64,000 bases of DNA from Shinella sp. XGS7 (GCF_020535565.1 NZ_CP084758.1:62001-126000), one strand, 5' to 3'. Numbered from the stretch's first letter, positions 1 through 14,976 are shown. A program made the numbers and translations. Notes: generated by a model not told the origin, from the sequence alone.

Positions 1-339
1 ATCGTCAAGCTGGATGACGCCGGCCTGGCCCTGAGCCGACGCCCGGCCACGGCGGGCCTGGGCCGCGCCATCCTGGCCGCTGCGCCCTGGCTGATGAAGG
101 CGCTCTCCGTGGCGGGCACGGCCGCGATGTTTCTGGTGGGCGGCGGCATCCTCACCCATGGCCTGCCCGGCGCCCACGGGCTGATCCATCACGCGGTCCA
201 GGCCCTGGGCGCGAGTGGCGGACTGCAGAGTCTGGTGGAGCTGCTGGCCGACGCTCTGACCGGCGTGCTGGCCGGGGCTCTGATCGTGGGCGCCCTCAGC
301 CTCTGGCAGCGCCTGCGCGGCGGCGCTCACTCGCGCTGA
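1..339 (+). CDS. DUF808 (YedI-like) inner-membrane protein, C-terminal part
   Basis: The reading frame is open from the first base, so the gene starts outside the window and only 112 C-terminal residues are visible. The tail reads KLDDAGLALSRRP, then LGRAILAAAPWLMKALSVAG, then two hydrophobic helices (AAMFLVGGGILTHGLPG and LADALTGVLAGALIVGALSL). That order is typical of the end of DUF808/YedI multi-pass proteins, whose function is not established. Its last 13 bases overlap the end of the convergent channel gene. Confidence 0.75.
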   Translation: MVKLDDAGLALSRRPATAGLGRAILAAAPWLMKALSVAGTAAMFLVGGGILTHGLPGAHGLIHHAVQALGASGGLQSLVELLADALTGVLAGALIVGALSLWQRLRGGAHSR

Positions 340-1214
340 TAGGGCGGCAGGCGGGCGCCGCAGTCGCGGCAGAAGCGCGCCTCGGGCAGATGGCCCTCGC
401 TCAGGCACTCGTGGCAGCTGCGGGTGGTGGTGGGGCGGTCGCGGCGCGCGGCCGTCATCTCGGCGGTGACGATGCCCGTGGGCACGGCCAGCACGCCCCA
501 GCCCAGCAGCATCATGCAGGAGGCGATGGCGCGGCCCAGATCGGTCTTGGGCGTGATGTCCCCGAAGCCCACCGTGGTCATGGTGGAGATGGCCCAGTAG
601 ATGCTGGTGGGAATGCTGGTGAAGCCATTGCCCGGCCCCTCCACCACATACATCACCGTGCCCATGATCACCACCACCATCAGCACCACGGAGAGAAAGA
701 CCTGGATCTTGCGCGCACTGGCCCGCAGGGCCTGGGCCAGCAGGGCGTACTCGGCCACATAGGCGCTGAGCTTGAGCACCCGGAACACCCGCAGCAGGCG
801 CAGCACCCGCACGTCCACCAGGGCATAGAGCTCCGGCACGAAGAGCGCCAGATAGGTGGGCAGCACGGCCAGCAGGTCCACCACGCCGTAGAAGCTGCGG
901 GCGTACTGCCAGGGGCGGCGCACGCAGACCAGGCGCAGCAGGTACTCCACGGTGAAGACCGCGGTGAGCAGGTATTCCAGGGCGTCAAAGAGCCGGCCGA
1001 AGCGCGCGTCGATGGCCGCCACGCTCTCCAGCATCACCACCAGAATGCTGAACAGCACCAGGGCGATCAGGGCCAGATCGAAGCTTCGGCCGGCCCGGGT
1101 ATCGGCCTCGAAGATGATGGTGTACAGGCGCAGGCGCCAGCCCGAGAGCGGGCGGCCCAGGCGTTCGGCCTCGCTGCTGGCGCGGGCGGGCGTGGCATCG
1201 GTATTCTTGGGCAT
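327..1214 (-). CDS. Voltage-gated-type ion transporter (potassium channel family)
   Basis: A 295-aa six-helix channel. The voltage-sensor-like helix carries regularly spaced arginines (VRVLRLLRVFRVLKLS). The pore loop has TTVGFGD, the potassium selectivity filter, followed by an inner helix (CMMLLGWGVLAVPTGIVTAEM). The C-terminus ends in a small zinc-ribbon-like CxxC...CxxC (CHEC and CRDC), a tail often seen on bacterial channels of this family. The start is the ATG at 1214 (MPKNTDATPA); the frame stays open further upstream but that stretch has no channel-like sequence. No clear Shine-Dalgarno site was seen. Predicted to sit in the inner membrane. Confidence 0.88.
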   Translation of the reverse strand: MPKNTDATPARASSEAERLGRPLSGWRLRLYTIIFEADTRAGRSFDLALIALVLFSILVVMLESVAAIDARFGRLFDALEYLLTAVFTVEYLLRLVCVRRPWQYARSFYGVVDLLAVLPTYLALFVPELYALVDVRVLRLLRVFRVLKLSAYVAEYALLAQALRASARKIQVFLSVVLMVVVIMGTVMYVVEGPGNGFTSIPTSIYWAISTMTTVGFGDITPKTDLGRAIASCMMLLGWGVLAVPTGIVTAEMTAARRDRPTTTRSCHECLSEGHLPEARFCRDCGARLPPYQRE

Positions 1215-1262
1215 GACCCGCGCACTGTAGCCGCCACCCCCGCCATCGCCGAGAATCACGCC

Positions 1263-1502
1263 ATGAAAACGCACCAGATCGAGATCCAGAAGTTCAAGGC
1301 CGCCTCCAACACAAGCAACGGCCTGGTGATATTCAAGGTGGATGCCCTGGTTGCCCCGCGACAGACGCCGGAGGGCCTGGAGCCCAGCAGCCTGATCAGC
1401 CTGACCGAGGCCAATGCCCGGGTGCTGATGGCCTTGCTCAAGACCCAGATCGCCGAATTCGACGCCAAGAAACCCAAGAGCCGCCACGGCCGCCACGGCT
1501 GA
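1263..1502 (+). CDS. Small hypothetical protein, 79 aa
   Basis: Starts MKTHQIEIQKFKAASNTSNG and ends in a basic KKPKSRHGRHG tail. It sits between the divergent channel gene and a UPF0149 gene. The middle (LEPSSLISLTEANARVLMALLKTQIAEFD) is amphipathic and looks helical. No domain is recognised. Coding is supported by an ATG start, a plausible soluble composition and lack of competition on the other strand. Confidence 0.6.
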   Translation: MKTHQIEIQKFKAASNTSNGLVIFKVDALVAPRQTPEGLEPSSLISLTEANARVLMALLKTQIAEFDAKKPKSRHGRHG

Positions 1503-1542
1503 ACCCGCGCCGCCGCCTCCCAGACACTGCACCCGCCCGACC

Positions 1543-2172
1543 ATGGAATACCCGCGCTACAACCCCGCCTCCGACCACCTGCCCCTGTCCGACGACGAGC
1601 TCAATCAGCTGGACGACAGCCTGGCCCGCCTGCCCAGCGACGCAGCCCTGAACATCGAGGCCCTGGACGGCTACCTCAGCGCCCTGCTGCTGAGCCCCCA
1701 GGCCCTGCCCGATCTGCCCGGCGCCGCCTGGCTGCCCACGGTCTGGGGCGGTGACGGCGAAGACGGCGTGGCCCCCTTCGCCAGCGGCAAGCAGCGCAAG
1801 AAGCTGAGCCTGCTGGTGCTGCGCCATCTGCACAGCATTGCCTGGCAGCTGGGCCAGCGCCCCGAGGGCTGGGAGCCCATCTTCAGCGTGGCCGAGCAGG
1901 ACGACGGCGCGGAGCTGGTGGACGCCGAGGATTGGTGCGTCGGCTTCATGCTCGCCGTGGACCTGGCCCCCGAGGCCTGGGCCCCGCTGTTCGAGCGCAC
2001 CAAGACCGCCGCGGCCCTGGCCCCCATCGCCCTGCTGGGCGGAGACGAGAGCCAGCTGGCGCCCGAGGAGCGCGAGCGCCTGGGCGATCCGCAGTGGCGC
2101 GACTCCCTGAGCCGCGAGATCCCCGAGAGCGTGCTCACGCTCTGGACCCTGCGCGGCGCCGCCGCGGCCTGA
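1543..2172 (+). CDS. UPF0149 family protein (YgfB/YecA-like)
   Basis: A 209-aa soluble helical protein. The N-terminal part reads LSDDELNQLDDSLARLPSD, then LNIEALDGYLSALLLSPQ, which is the family signature for the small helical UPF0149 fold; WCVGFMLAVDLAPEAW is the second conserved block. It lacks the cysteine/histidine SEC-C tail found in YecA, so it is the short form. Cellular role unknown. The downstream M48 gene starts 17 bases after its stop, so the two may be cotranscribed. Confidence 0.8.
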   Translation: MEYPRYNPASDHLPLSDDELNQLDDSLARLPSDAALNIEALDGYLSALLLSPQALPDLPGAAWLPTVWGGDGEDGVAPFASGKQRKKLSLLVLRHLHSIAWQLGQRPEGWEPIFSVAEQDDGAELVDAEDWCVGFMLAVDLAPEAWAPLFERTKTAAALAPIALLGGDESQLAPEERERLGDPQWRDSLSREIPESVLTLWTLRGAAAA

Positions 2173-2189
2173 GCTCGGGGAGCTTCGCC

Positions 2190-3725
2190 ATGTCCCGCCG
2201 TCTGCCCGCGCGCGCCTGGCGCGCGCTGCCCCTGAGCCTGCTCGTCTTGCTGGTCGCCTGCGGCAGCACCGTGGTCAATCCGGTCAGCGGCCGGGCCGAG
2301 CGCAGCGTGATGAGCCTGAGCCAGGAGGTGGAGGAAGGCCGCCGTGCCCACCAGTCCGTGCTCAAGGAGTACAGCGCGCTCAAGAACCCCGCCCTGCAGG
2401 CCTATGTGAACGCCCTGGGCCAGAAGCTGGCCGCCCAGTCGCACCGGGCCGAGCTGGAATGGCACTTCACCGTGCTGGACAGCCCCGAGGTCAATGCCTT
2501 CGCCCTGCCCGGCGGCTATGTCTATGTGACCCGCGGCATCCTGGCCTATATGGAGAACGAGGCCGATCTGGCCGGCGTGATGGGTCATGAGATCGGCCAT
2601 GTGACCGCCCGCCATGGCGCCCAGCGCGCCACCCGCCAGCAGAGCGCCGGCCTGGGCGTGCTGGCCGCCACCGTGCTGGGCGCGGTGCTGGAGTCGCGCG
2701 GGGTGGGCGGTGCCACCGATCTGGCCGGCCAGGTCTCCCAGGGCGTGGCGGCCGGCTATGTGGCGGCCTACAGCCGCGAACAGGAGCTGCAGGCCGACCA
2801 GCTGGGCGCCGAGTACCTCTCGCGCAGCCACTACGACCCCAAGCACATGGTCGATGTGATCCAGGTGCTCAAGGACCAGGAGCGCTTCGCCGCCGACCAG
2901 GCCAGCGCCCAGGGCCGGCCGGCGCCCAGCGGCGGCGGCTGGCTGGCCTCCCACCCCAGCAATGACGAGCGCCTGCAGCGCATTCGCGACGAAGCGGCGA
3001 ATCTGGCGGGCAGCACCGCCCCCGGGGCCGCCAAGACCCAGGACGAAGGCCGTAGCGCCTTTCTCAAGGCCATCGAGGGCATGCCCTATGGCGACAGCCC
3101 GGCCCAGGGCCTGGTGCGCGGCCGCCAGTTCCTGCATCCCGAGCTGGACATCGCCCTGAGCGCGCCCGAGGGCTGGCAGCTCCAGAACGGGGCCGACACC
3201 CTGACCCTGATCGCCCCCGGCCGCGACGCCGCCCTGCAGCTGCAGAGCGTGCCCGCCCGCGCCGGCAGTTCGCACGAGGCCATCCTGCGCCAATGGGGCG
3301 CCGAGCAGGGCCGCACCGAGACCCGCCGCATCAACGGCCTGGCCGCCACCCAGTTCAGCGGCTGGCGCCGCAACGCCCAGGGCCAGCGCAGCGCGGCCGA
3401 GCTCACGCTGATCAGCAGCAGCCAGGGCCAGGTCTATGCCCTGAGCCCCCTGGCCCGCGATGCCCAGGCCCTGCAGCGCCAGCGCGCCGCGCTGCGCCAG
3501 GCCATCGAGAGCTTCCGCCCCCTGAACGCCGAGGACCGCCAGCTGGCGCGGCCCTGGCAGATCGCACTCAAGCCCTTCCCCGCTGGCGGCTTTGCCGAGC
3601 TGGCCAAGGCTTCGGTGCTGGGCGAGACCCAGCTGCGCCTGCTCAACGGACGCTATGGCGATGGGAGCAACCCGCCTCCGGGCCGCCTGGTCAAGGTGGT
3701 GGTGGCGATGCCGGCCTCGCCCTGA
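2190..3725 (+). CDS. M48 family metalloprotease, predicted lipoprotein
   Basis: 511 aa. The N-terminus is a lipoprotein signal (LPLSLLVLLVACGS, lipobox Cys at residue 24), so it is probably membrane-tethered in the periplasm. The zinc motif HEIGH is at residues 133-137, with a further acidic ligand expected in QELQADQLG. This matches the BepA/LoiP-type M48 proteases that act on outer-membrane protein quality. After the protease domain an extra region of about 200 residues (from FLKAIEGMPYGDSPAQG) resembles the C-terminal domain seen in long betaproteobacterial M48 lipoproteins. The start is the ATG at 2190, directly before the signal peptide. Confidence 0.88.
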   Translation: MSRRLPARAWRALPLSLLVLLVACGSTVVNPVSGRAERSVMSLSQEVEEGRRAHQSVLKEYSALKNPALQAYVNALGQKLAAQSHRAELEWHFTVLDSPEVNAFALPGGYVYVTRGILAYMENEADLAGVMGHEIGHVTARHGAQRATRQQSAGLGVLAATVLGAVLESRGVGGATDLAGQVSQGVAAGYVAAYSREQELQADQLGAEYLSRSHYDPKHMVDVIQVLKDQERFAADQASAQGRPAPSGGGWLASHPSNDERLQRIRDEAANLAGSTAPGAAKTQDEGRSAFLKAIEGMPYGDSPAQGLVRGRQFLHPELDIALSAPEGWQLQNGADTLTLIAPGRDAALQLQSVPARAGSSHEAILRQWGAEQGRTETRRINGLAATQFSGWRRNAQGQRSAAELTLISSSQGQVYALSPLARDAQALQRQRAALRQAIESFRPLNAEDRQLARPWQIALKPFPAGGFAELAKASVLGETQLRLLNGRYGDGSNPPPGRLVKVVVAMPASP

Positions 3726-3815
3726 GGCCGGGCCGCGGCGGGTCTCCCCCCTCAAGGTGCATCCACCCTTCACGGTTCTGGGCTAGTATCCGCTCACGCT
3801 CCCGCCCCCCCAACC

Positions 3816-4115
3816 ATGCCGCCCCTGCATATCATCCTCGCCAGCCTCGGTCTGCTGACCTGCCTGGTGCTGGCTGTGCACATGATGTTGGGGGCCCGCC
3901 AGCGCCGGGCGCTGGAGCGCTGGCCCCTGGCCAGCTGGCGCTGGCTGCAGCGCTATCTGCTGTGGCGCTTCAACGCCCGCGAGCGCCGCCGCCTGGCCCG
4001 CGAGGAAGCCCTGGGCGCCATCCAGCGTGCCAAGCGCGCCGCCAATGACGCCGGGCTCTGGGAAGGCAATGTCTACCGGCCCAAGAAGTTCGAGCAGCCC
4101 AAGAAGCCGCACTGA
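3816..4115 (+). CDS. Small membrane protein of unknown function, 99 aa
   Basis: One N-terminal transmembrane helix (HIILASLGLLTCLVLAVHMML) is followed by a strongly basic amphipathic stretch (RWLQRYLLWRFNARERRRLAREEALGAIQRAKRAAND) and a tail WEGNVYRPKKFEQPKKPH. No domain is recognised. The order (anchor, then arginine-rich helix) suggests a single-pass inner-membrane protein with a cytoplasmic basic face. It lies alone between the protease and the convergent sirtuin gene. Confidence 0.6.
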   Translation: MPPLHIILASLGLLTCLVLAVHMMLGARQRRALERWPLASWRWLQRYLLWRFNARERRRLAREEALGAIQRAKRAANDAGLWEGNVYRPKKFEQPKKPH

Positions 4116-4195
4116 GCTTCAGAGACAGCTGGGCCGGCCCTGGGTGCCGGTACAAGAATTGCACCGCGCCACAGCATCTGGCGCCGCAGCGATGC

Positions 4196-5021
4196 TCAGA
4201 CCGAATTCAAGCAGGCATCCAGGGCGCGCAGACCCTCGAGCGCACCGCAGGCCAGGCCCACGTCCAGCCCCGTGGGCACCGGCCACTCCCGGGGATTGAT
4301 GCGCAGCAGCCGCCCGCCCAGGCGCTGCAGCACATGCTGGCTGAGCAGACGCACCGAGTGCACGGCCGTGCCGGCCCCCAGCTCGATCACCAGGGGCTTG
4401 CGCGCCGCCGCCAGGCGCGGCGCCAGGCGCTGAGCCTGCTCACGCTCGCGGCCATTGAGCCAGGCCGCGTCGCCAAACATCAGCACATTGGGGCGGGCCA
4501 GGGCGCCGCAGTGCGGGCATTGCGGCAGCTGGGCGTTGAGCAGTTCGCAGCGCGCCTCGTCCACCTCGGGCACAAAGTCCTCGGCTGACCAGATCTGCTC
4601 CCCGCAGGGCCGGCTGCACTGCAGATGCATCAGGGAGCCGTGGCATTCCCACAGGGCCTGCTCGTCAAAGCCGGCGCGCTGGAACTGCCCGTCCACATTG
4701 CTGGTGTAGACCAGGGCGCCGCGCTCGCAGCCCCGGGCCCAGCGCTGCAGGATGTCGAAGCCCGCATGGGGTCGGGTCTTGCGGTAGAGCGCCAGACGGT
4801 GGCCGTAGAAGCCCCAGGCCTGGCGCGGCGCGGCCTCGAAGCGCTGCGGATTGGCCGCGGCATAGAAATCGATGCCGGCCTGTGCCAGGGCCGGGTAGGC
4901 GGCCCAGAAACCCTCGGGCCCGCGAAAGTCCGGCAGGCCCGAGTCCACCCCCATGCCGGCGCCGGCCGCGATCACCAGCAGATCGGCCTGGTCGACCAGC
5001 TCGGCCGCGTGCTGGACGGCT

Positions 5022-5032
<11 letters not shown>
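4196..5032 (-). CDS. SIR2-family NAD-dependent protein deacylase
   Basis: 278 aa. The NAD-binding motif GAGMGVDSGLPDFRG is near the N-terminus, with TSNVDGQFQRAGF and WECHGSLMHLQC containing the catalytic His. Four structural-zinc cysteines are visible as CSRPC and CPHC. LMFGDAAW and ELGAGTAV complete the Rossmann core. The best start is the GTG at 5032 (VQAEAVQHAAEL); no upstream ATG fits, and later methionines would cut off the NAD site. It overlaps the uvrA stop by 11 bases, so translation is probably coupled to uvrA. Confidence 0.87.
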
Positions 5033-10685
<5,653 letters not shown>

Positions 10686-10972
10686 GGCGGAGGGGCTCGG
10701 GAAACGCAAGACCGAACATTCTAGGGAGCGCCACACCCCAAAGCTGTCAGCAGGTCTTTGTCCGGCCGGCCCCTGTCAAGACCATTCATCGGCGGATCAA
10801 CGGCCGTTGCGCTGGCGCCCCACCCAGGCAACAATTGACCCCAAGGCCGGTCCTCGGGCAGACAACCCGGGCCGTGCGGGCTTTTTCGGGCTCCGCGCGC
10901 GGCCATGGCAGCACAGAGCGCCGCGCCCGCGGCCGCCCCGTCTGCTCAGGGACAGGATTCACGAGGCCAAGA

Positions 10973-11491
10973 ATGATGAACACGCACACCCTCCCCCCGC
11001 CCGCCAGCCCGCTGCCGCCGCTGCGGGCCCTGCCGGATGGCGCCGAGGGCGAGGATGGCGCTGCAGGCGTGACGCGCAGCGCCCGCCCCGCCGCCGCCGC
11101 GGGCAAGCCCGTGGTGCTGCTGGTCGAGGACAACCACATCAACCAGGTCGTGGCCCTGGAGTTCCTCTCGCTGATGGGCGTGTACAGCCTGCTGGCCAAG
11201 AACGGCCTGGAAGCGGTGTCCACCTGTCTGGAAACCGCCCCCGACCTGGTGCTGATGGACATCCAGATGCCCGGCATGGACGGCCTGGAATGCGCCCGCC
11301 GCCTGCGCGAGCTGCAGCGTGAGGGTCAGTTGCCCCCCTTCCCCATCCTGGCCCTGACCGCCCATGCCCTGGAAGCCGATGTGCTGGCCAGCATGGATGC
11401 CGGCATGGACGAACATCTGACCAAGCCCCTGGACTTCGTGGCCCTGCGCGGCCGCCTGGGGCGCTGGCTCAAGCTGCCGGGCTTGAACTAA
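10973..11491 (+). CDS. Single-domain response regulator (receiver)
   Basis: 172 aa: about 40 residues of proline/alanine-rich leader, then one CheY-like receiver. VVLLVEDNHINQVVALEFLS holds the acidic pocket, LVLMDIQMPGMDG holds the phosphate-accepting Asp (about residue 96), LALTAHA the switch Thr, and LTKPLD the conserved Lys. The VEDNxxN and MDxQMPxMDG wording is typical of receivers detached from hybrid histidine kinases. No output domain is present and no kinase is adjacent. Two ATG codons lie side by side (10973, 10976); either could be the start. Confidence 0.88.
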   Translation: MMNTHTLPPPASPLPPLRALPDGAEGEDGAAGVTRSARPAAAAGKPVVLLVEDNHINQVVALEFLSLMGVYSLLAKNGLEAVSTCLETAPDLVLMDIQMPGMDGLECARRLRELQREGQLPPFPILALTAHALEADVLASMDAGMDEHLTKPLDFVALRGRLGRWLKLPGLN

Positions 11492-11540
11492 GCAAGTACT
11501 GTCAGGCGGCCAGACATCGCCAGCCGCTGATGGCGCATTG

Positions 11541-12425
11541 CTAGCCTTTCGAAGCCTGCTGATGCAGCCAGGTCAGAAAGGCCTCGACCGGCGGCCGCTT
11601 GGCGTGGCGGGCCGGATAGACGGCGAAGTGTGCCTTGACCCTGATGCTCTTCTCGAGTCCGAAGACTGGCTTGAGCTTGCGCTCGGCGATATGCCCGCCG
11701 GCATTGGTGGCACTCTCCAGGGCCACGCCCAGGCCCTGGGTCGCGGCGTCTAGCGACATCTGCGCCCGGTCGAAACGCACGGCGAAGCGCTCCGGCGCGC
11801 GCAACGTGGAGAACTCGGCAAACCAGTCCTGCCACTGCACGATGCTCACCGTGCTCTGGATCAGCGGCACCTCGAGCAGATGCTCAGGCCGCTTGAGCCC
11901 GTGCTCCTGGATGAAGGCCGGGCTGGCCAGAGGCACGATGCGCTCCTCGAACAGCGGCTCCACCACCAGATCCGGCCATTGCGGCACACCGTAGCGGATG
12001 TCGATATCGGCCTGCCCCAGGGCGAAGTCGCTGTGGGTGTGGGCCGCGGAGAGGTTCAGCGAGATGTCCGGATGCGCCTGGGCGAAGGCGCGCAGGCGCG
12101 GCATCAGCCACAGGCTGGCAATGCTGGGCGCCGAGTGCACATAGAGCGTGTTGTTGACGCCCTGGCGCAGGTCCTCGCTGGCGGCGGTCAGGGCCGACAG
12201 GGCGCCGCCTACACGACCCAGATAAAGCTCGCCGGCCGCGCTCAGGCGCACGCCGTGCGCACTGCGTTCAAACAGGCGCACGCCCAGATGGGTCTCGAGC
12301 CGGGCCACCTGATGGCTGACCGCTGAGGCGGTGAGGTGCAGCTCCGCGGCCGCGAGCGCAAAGCTGCGGCGCCGCGCGACCGTCTCGAAGGCCAGCAGAT
12401 TCGCCAGGGGAGGAACGGCAGCCAT
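11541..12425 (-). CDS. LysR family transcriptional regulator
   Basis: 294 aa. The N-terminal winged helix (residues about 8-66: LLAFETVARRRSFALAAAELHLTASAVSHQVARLETHLG) is followed by a periplasmic-binding-protein-like effector domain of the GcvA type. It is transcribed away from the SDR/TRAP/transketolase operon, the usual layout for a LysR regulator of the adjacent genes. A dyad in the 112-base divergent gap is a likely binding site. The effector is probably the substrate carried by the TRAP system or its catabolite. Confidence 0.9.
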   Translation of the reverse strand: MAAVPPLANLLAFETVARRRSFALAAAELHLTASAVSHQVARLETHLGVRLFERSAHGVRLSAAGELYLGRVGGALSALTAASEDLRQGVNNTLYVHSAPSIASLWLMPRLRAFAQAHPDISLNLSAAHTHSDFALGQADIDIRYGVPQWPDLVVEPLFEERIVPLASPAFIQEHGLKRPEHLLEVPLIQSTVSIVQWQDWFAEFSTLRAPERFAVRFDRAQMSLDAATQGLGVALESATNAGGHIAERKLKPVFGLEKSIRVKAHFAVYPARHAKRPPVEAFLTWLHQQASKG

Positions 12426-12444
12426 AGGGGGAACCCTCTGGTTG

Positions 12445-12461
12445 GATGACGTTTTGTCATC
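12445..12461. promoter_or_regulatory. Candidate LysR operator, GATGAC-N5-GTCATC
   Basis: A perfect 6-bp inverted repeat with a 5-bp spacer, 20 bases upstream of the LysR start and 77 bases before the SDR start. Its length and T-rich centre fit a LysR box. A second half-site-like TTGTCAT lies at 12484-12490. Confidence 0.55.
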
Positions 12462-12537
12462 TTAGCCTGACGAGACTTCGCTTGTTGTCATGCCGGGCAG
12501 CGCCGAACATGAGGCCATCACTACAGGAGACATCCCC

Positions 12538-13287
12538 ATGCTGCTCAAGGACAAGGTTGCCGTGATCACCGGTGGCGCCGGCATCAACGGCCTGGGCTTC
12601 GCCACCGCCCGCCTGATGGCCGCGCAGGGCGCCCGCGTCGCCATTCTCGATCTGGAGCGTGCCGACCCGGCCGCGGCAGCCGCCCGCCTGGGCGCGGGTC
12701 ATCTGGGTCTGGTGGCCGATGTGACCGACAAGGCTTCCTGCGATGCTGCCGCCACCCAGGTGGTGCAGGCCCTGGGACGCATCGACATCCTGGTCAACAA
12801 CGCCGGCATCACCCAGCCGGTCAAGACCCTGGAGATTAGCGGCGCCGACTACGACCGCATTCTTGACGTCAGCTTGCGCGGCACGCTGTACATGTCGCAG
12901 GCCGTGCTGCCGGCCATGCGCGAGCACCGCAGCGGCGCCATCGTCTGCATCTCTTCCGTCTCGGCACAGCGCGGCGGCGGCATCTTCGGCGGCCCCCACT
13001 ACTCGGCGGCCAAGGCCGGCGTGCTGGGGCTGGCGCGGGCCATGGCGCGGGAGTTCGGCATCGAGGGCATACGCGTCAACTGCATCACCCCCGGGCTGAT
13101 CGAGACCGACATCACCCAGGGCAAGCTGAGCCCGGAACGCAAGAAGGAGATCGAGGACACCATCCCCCTGGCCCGCCTCGGCCGCGCCGAGGACGTGGCG
13201 GGGGCCTGCGTGTTTCTCGCCAGCCCGCTCTCGGCCTATTGCACCGGCATCACCCTCGATGTGAACGGCGGCATGCTGATCCACTGA
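12538..13287 (+). CDS. SDR family NAD(P)-dependent oxidoreductase
   Basis: 249 aa, a classical short-chain dehydrogenase. The cofactor motif TGGAGINGLG is at residues 11-20, NNAG is in DILVNNAGIT, the catalytic Ser is in CISSVSAQRGG and the YxxxK pair is Y155/K159 (HYSAAKAG). The C-terminal GITLDVNGGMLIH is typical of the FabG-like group. The start is the ATG at 12538 after AGGAGA, not the earlier in-frame ATG at 12490. It is first gene of the TRAP/transketolase operon, so it probably oxidises or reduces the imported substrate; the substrate is not identifiable. Confidence 0.9.
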   Translation: MLLKDKVAVITGGAGINGLGFATARLMAAQGARVAILDLERADPAAAAARLGAGHLGLVADVTDKASCDAAATQVVQALGRIDILVNNAGITQPVKTLEISGADYDRILDVSLRGTLYMSQAVLPAMREHRSGAIVCISSVSAQRGGGIFGGPHYSAAKAGVLGLARAMAREFGIEGIRVNCITPGLIETDITQGKLSPERKKEIEDTIPLARLGRAEDVAGACVFLASPLSAYCTGITLDVNGGMLIH

Positions 13288-13344
13288 GCTTTCCCTCCCA
13301 GGCCCGCAGAGGCGCATCTTTCAGACCCATCAGGAGACAACACC

Positions 13345-14337
13345 ATGCAACGCAACACCTTTCACCGCGGCCTGTTCGCCTTGGCCGCCAGCCTCTGGCT
13401 GGCCCCGCTCGCGGTGCAGGCGCAAGCCGTCAAGCTGACCCTGGGCCATGGCGCGGCGCCGGGCAATCCGCGCCACGAGGCTGCACTGAAGTTCGCCGAG
13501 GTTCTCAAGACCAGGACGGCGGGCCGCGTCGAGGTGCAGGTGGCACCATCGGCCCAGCTGGGCGACGACGCCGCCATGGTCACGGCCTTGCGCACCGGCG
13601 CGCTGGACCTGTCGGCCAACTCGCAGGGCGCGGTGGCAAACGCCGTGCCGGAGTACGCGGCCTACGGCATGCCGTTCATGTTCTCCACGCCGGCCCAGGC
13701 CTTCAAGCTGCTGGACGGCCCGCTGGGCAAGGAGCTGGCCGACAAGTCCGCAGAGAAGGGCATGATCGTGCTGGGCTATTGGGACAACGGCATCCGCCAC
13801 ATGAGCAACAGCAAGCGGCCCATCCACAAGGTCGAGGACATGAAGGGCCTGAAGATGCGCACCCCGCCAGATGCGGTGCTGGTGGACATCATGCAAGCCC
13901 TGGGCGCCGAGGCGCAGCAGATCAAGTTTGCCGAGCTCTACGTCGCATTGCAGCAGGGCGTGGTGGACGGACAGGAGAACCCGCTGGTCAACATCCATGC
14001 CAGCAAGCTTTACGAGGTGCAAAAGCACCTGGCGCTGACCAGCCATATGTTCCAGATGACGCCCTTCCTGATGAGCAAGCGCAGCTGGGACCGTCTGAGC
14101 GAGGCTGATCGCAAGGCCGTGCAGGAAGCCGCCACGGAGGCCACGGCGCTGCAGCGCAAGCTCTCACAGGAGGCTGATGACAAGCTGCTGGCCGATCTCA
14201 AGAGCAAGGGCGTGCAGGTCACCACCCCCGACAAGGCCGCTTTCGTGAAGGCCACCGCGAGCGTGGATGACAAGTGGGCCGCCGGCCCCATCGGGCCCTA
14301 CGTCAAGAAGGTCATCGCCGCGGCGCGCGGCCTCTGA
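13345..14337 (+). CDS. dctP: TRAP transporter substrate-binding protein (DctP family)
   Basis: 330 aa with a Sec signal peptide ending near AVQAQA. The mature part starts VKLTLGHGAAPGNPRHEAALKFAEVL and contains GYWDNGIRHMSNSKRPI and KGLKMRTPPDAVLVDIMQALGAEAQQ. The latter holds the conserved Arg that binds a carboxylate in this family, which suggests an acidic ligand. GVVDGQENPLVNI is the other family hallmark. It is the periplasmic receptor of the dctPQM set and is preceded by an AGGAGA ribosome site. Confidence 0.92.
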   Translation: MQRNTFHRGLFALAASLWLAPLAVQAQAVKLTLGHGAAPGNPRHEAALKFAEVLKTRTAGRVEVQVAPSAQLGDDAAMVTALRTGALDLSANSQGAVANAVPEYAAYGMPFMFSTPAQAFKLLDGPLGKELADKSAEKGMIVLGYWDNGIRHMSNSKRPIHKVEDMKGLKMRTPPDAVLVDIMQALGAEAQQIKFAELYVALQQGVVDGQENPLVNIHASKLYEVQKHLALTSHMFQMTPFLMSKRSWDRLSEADRKAVQEAATEATALQRKLSQEADDKLLADLKSKGVQVTTPDKAAFVKATASVDDKWAAGPIGPYVKKVIAAARGL

Positions 14338-14413
14338 ACCCGCAGCGGCCGCAAGAGCCGCCCTGACAGACCCAGACGGGGTCGGCGCCGTGCCGGCTCC
14401 GCAGGAGACGAAT

Positions 14414-14947
14414 ATGAGCAAGGATACGCAACGTAGCGCGGTGGACCGCGCCGTGGTGGGCCTGTGCCGCGTAGTGCTGTGGATCTCCACCGTCGTGATC
14501 TTCGCGATCCTGGTGGTCAACACCGTGCTGCGCTACGCCACGGGATCCAGCCTGCAGTGGGCCAACGAGGTGCCGGAGCTGCTCTTCCCCTGGCTGGTGA
14601 TGGCCGGCGTGGTGCTTGCTGCCGCCCACGGCGCCCACATCACCACCAGCTTTCTCATGGAGACACTGCCGGCCGGGCTGCGCCGCGTTGTCACGAGCCT
14701 GAGCTGGCTCGTGGTGGCGGGCCTCTACGGCACCCTGGCCGTGGCCACCTTCCGCATGCTGGAGATCGTGCACGACGAGAAGTCGCCGATCCTGCAGCTG
14801 CCGGGCTCCCTCACCTATGCCTGTGTGATGTGCGGCATGGTCCTGCTGGCCGTGCTGGCCTTGCAGTCGGCCTGGCAGACCGCCGTCACGCCCCTCGAGC
14901 TCGCCGCCGGTACGGACGAGCCGCCCGTACCCACGGCCCATTGGTAG
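14414..14947 (+). CDS. dctQ: TRAP transporter small permease (DctQ family)
   Basis: 177 aa with four predicted membrane helices (VVLWISTVVIFAILVVNTVLRY; LFPWLVMAGVVLAAAHGAHI; VVTSLSWLVVAGLYGTLAVATF; LTYACVMCGMVLLAVLALQS). WANEVPELLFPWLVM is the family signature. The start is the ATG at 14414 with GGAGA upstream. It pairs with DctM to form the inner-membrane channel of the sodium-coupled importer. Confidence 0.9.
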   Translation: MSKDTQRSAVDRAVVGLCRVVLWISTVVIFAILVVNTVLRYATGSSLQWANEVPELLFPWLVMAGVVLAAAHGAHITTSFLMETLPAGLRRVVTSLSWLVVAGLYGTLAVATFRMLEIVHDEKSPILQLPGSLTYACVMCGMVLLAVLALQSAWQTAVTPLELAAGTDEPPVPTAHW

Positions 14948-14976
14948 GCCGCGCGCCTGATTCAGGAGCATCTCCC

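Noticed and set aside
1671-3773. Minus-strand open frame opposite the UPF0149 and M48 genes
   Set aside because: Spans two genuine genes on the other strand and has no recognisable domain.
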